A DNA stretch of 36,089 nt, from positions 1 through 36,089 of the IMG/VR virus record IMGVR_UViG_3300033153_007919; one strand, written 5' to 3'. A model generated the notes under the pieces. The model worked only from the letters and a program-made list of their open reading frames with translations, did no database searches and was not told the DNA's origin. This document shows, in pieces, positions 35,578 to 36,089 of the stretch (the stretch's first letter is position 1; the number at the start of each line of letters is the position of its first letter). This DNA is from a virus. The translations under genes and the position numbers were made by a program.

Positions 35578-36089
35578 TTAGTTAATAAATTTCCAAATAA
35601 ATCAAAGTGTTTTATTTCTTTTTCAATTACAAACAGATGATATGTGATTATGCTTAATATTAAAAAATCTATTAGCATCAGATATACTATCCCAAGCTTT
35701 TATAAAATTTCAATCTAAATCATATTGTTTTACTTTTTTAGATTGTTTATTTAATTTTCATAACATTCAAAACATTGGATTTTTTCTTCATAATATTCTA
35801 AAGGCATGTTTATGATTTTCTGAATATGTATTCCATTCTAAGTTTTCTACTCTATTATCTGTTTTATTTCAATCAATATGGTTAATTGTTTTTTTATTTT
35901 TCTTATTTATAATAAATGTAATTCATATTAACCTATGTACTAAAAAAGTTTTTCATTTTTTGTTTTTATTTAATCATACTGTTAAATATTTTTTTTTGCT
36001 ATCTATACTAAATTTTTTTATAATTCAATTATGTCATCAACTTCATTCTTTAGGAAGACTTTTAATTCTACCTAAATTACTAGCTTGGT
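35578..36089 (-). CDS. NUMOD4/HNH homing endonuclease, C-terminal part (start at 157 across the join)
   Basis: Continuation of the frame that starts at 157. It carries NHIDGNKTDNRVENLEWNTY (HNH_3 core; Gly of DGN is TGA, Trp is TGG), then HAFRILGRKNPMFGMLG and a NUMOD1-like C-terminus (SISDANRFFNIKHNHISSVC, NGKRNKTLGFIW). Domain order NUMOD4-HNH-NUMOD1 is the textbook arrangement for phage homing nucleases. Stop TAA is at 35580-35578, 11 bases before the DUF1353 start. Confidence 0.9.
35976..36089. repeat. Terminal direct repeat, right copy
   Basis: Exact copy of positions 1-114. See the left copy. Confidence 0.95.

Noticed and set aside
1-36089. TGA read as tryptophan (code 4, Mycoplasma-like)
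   Set aside because: Conserved Trp positions (NLEW in HNH, CRWTT, NPPYG context) use TGG, and TGA falls in conserved Gly positions and in every third residue of the collagen tract.
1-36089. Recoding of TAG (code 15-type)
   Set aside because: TAG ends several well-defined genes at the expected length (major capsid at 15601, polyvalent protein at 5346, XhlA-like at 34718) and never interrupts a conserved domain in what I translated.

Overview
The window is most likely one complete, circularly closed (or terminally redundant) phage genome. Its first 114 bases are repeated exactly as its last 114 bases, so the unique length is 35,975 bp, and one gene runs across the join. The sequence is very AT-rich, and every gene I can support is on the minus strand.

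Read with the standard code it looks almost empty. Read with TGA as glycine (translation table 25, known from Absconditabacteria/SR1 and Gracilibacteria), it becomes a tightly packed set of about 55 genes ending only in TAA or TAG. The Gly assignment is read from the sequence: TGA fills the Gly positions of HNH (NHIDGNK), NUMOD4 (GYEGLYQ.SNLGR), peptidase M15 (SKHETGMAIDL, GHFEY), TerL Walker A (HRRGGKT) and a collagen-like Gly-X-Y tract. Tryptophan stays TGG. The host is therefore inferred to be a code-25 CPR/Patescibacteria bacterium. I saw no tRNA gene, integrase or classical repressor.

Layout in the direction of transcription (right to left). About 31.1-30.7 kb is a non-coding control region with a free-standing structured RNA gene, tandem terminators and a promoter plus attenuator-like leader for the replication initiator. 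30.7-22.05 kb holds replication, recombination and early genes: a DnaD-like replisome organiser, a Dam-type methyltransferase, HNH nucleases, a Rha antirepressor, a VRR-NUC nuclease, a single-strand-annealing-like protein, a Cro-like regulator and many tiny proteins. A promoter at 22.03 kb starts the virion genes: TerS, TerL, portal, scaffold, major capsid, an Ig-like protein, connector and stopper-like proteins, an M15 peptidase virion protein, a large polyvalent protein with a zincin-like peptidase, a collagen-containing tail fibre and an XkdW-like protein (22.0-1.15 kb). There is no tape measure, tail tube or sheath, so a short-tailed (podovirus-like) particle is inferred.

A promoter at 1.15 kb followed by a pseudoknotted leader drives a block that crosses the join (1.05 kb to 33.4 kb): two HNH genes, a truncated and an intact DUF1353 gene, coiled-coil/membrane lysis-type proteins and unknowns. 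A second promoter plus attenuator-like RNA precedes another HNH gene. A further promoter drives the lysis genes (membrane-anchored lytic transglycosylase and small membrane proteins), ending at a terminator near 31.1 kb.

The most unusual content is the RNA. Two paralogous 80-90 nt units (33.32-33.43 and 30.72-30.84 kb) share promoter, hairpin and terminator order, and in both the terminator loop is complementary to the 5' end of the RNA, with the pairing kept although the bases differ. A pseudoknot leader (1.06-1.13 kb) and a separate structured RNA gene (30.89-31.05 kb) add to this.
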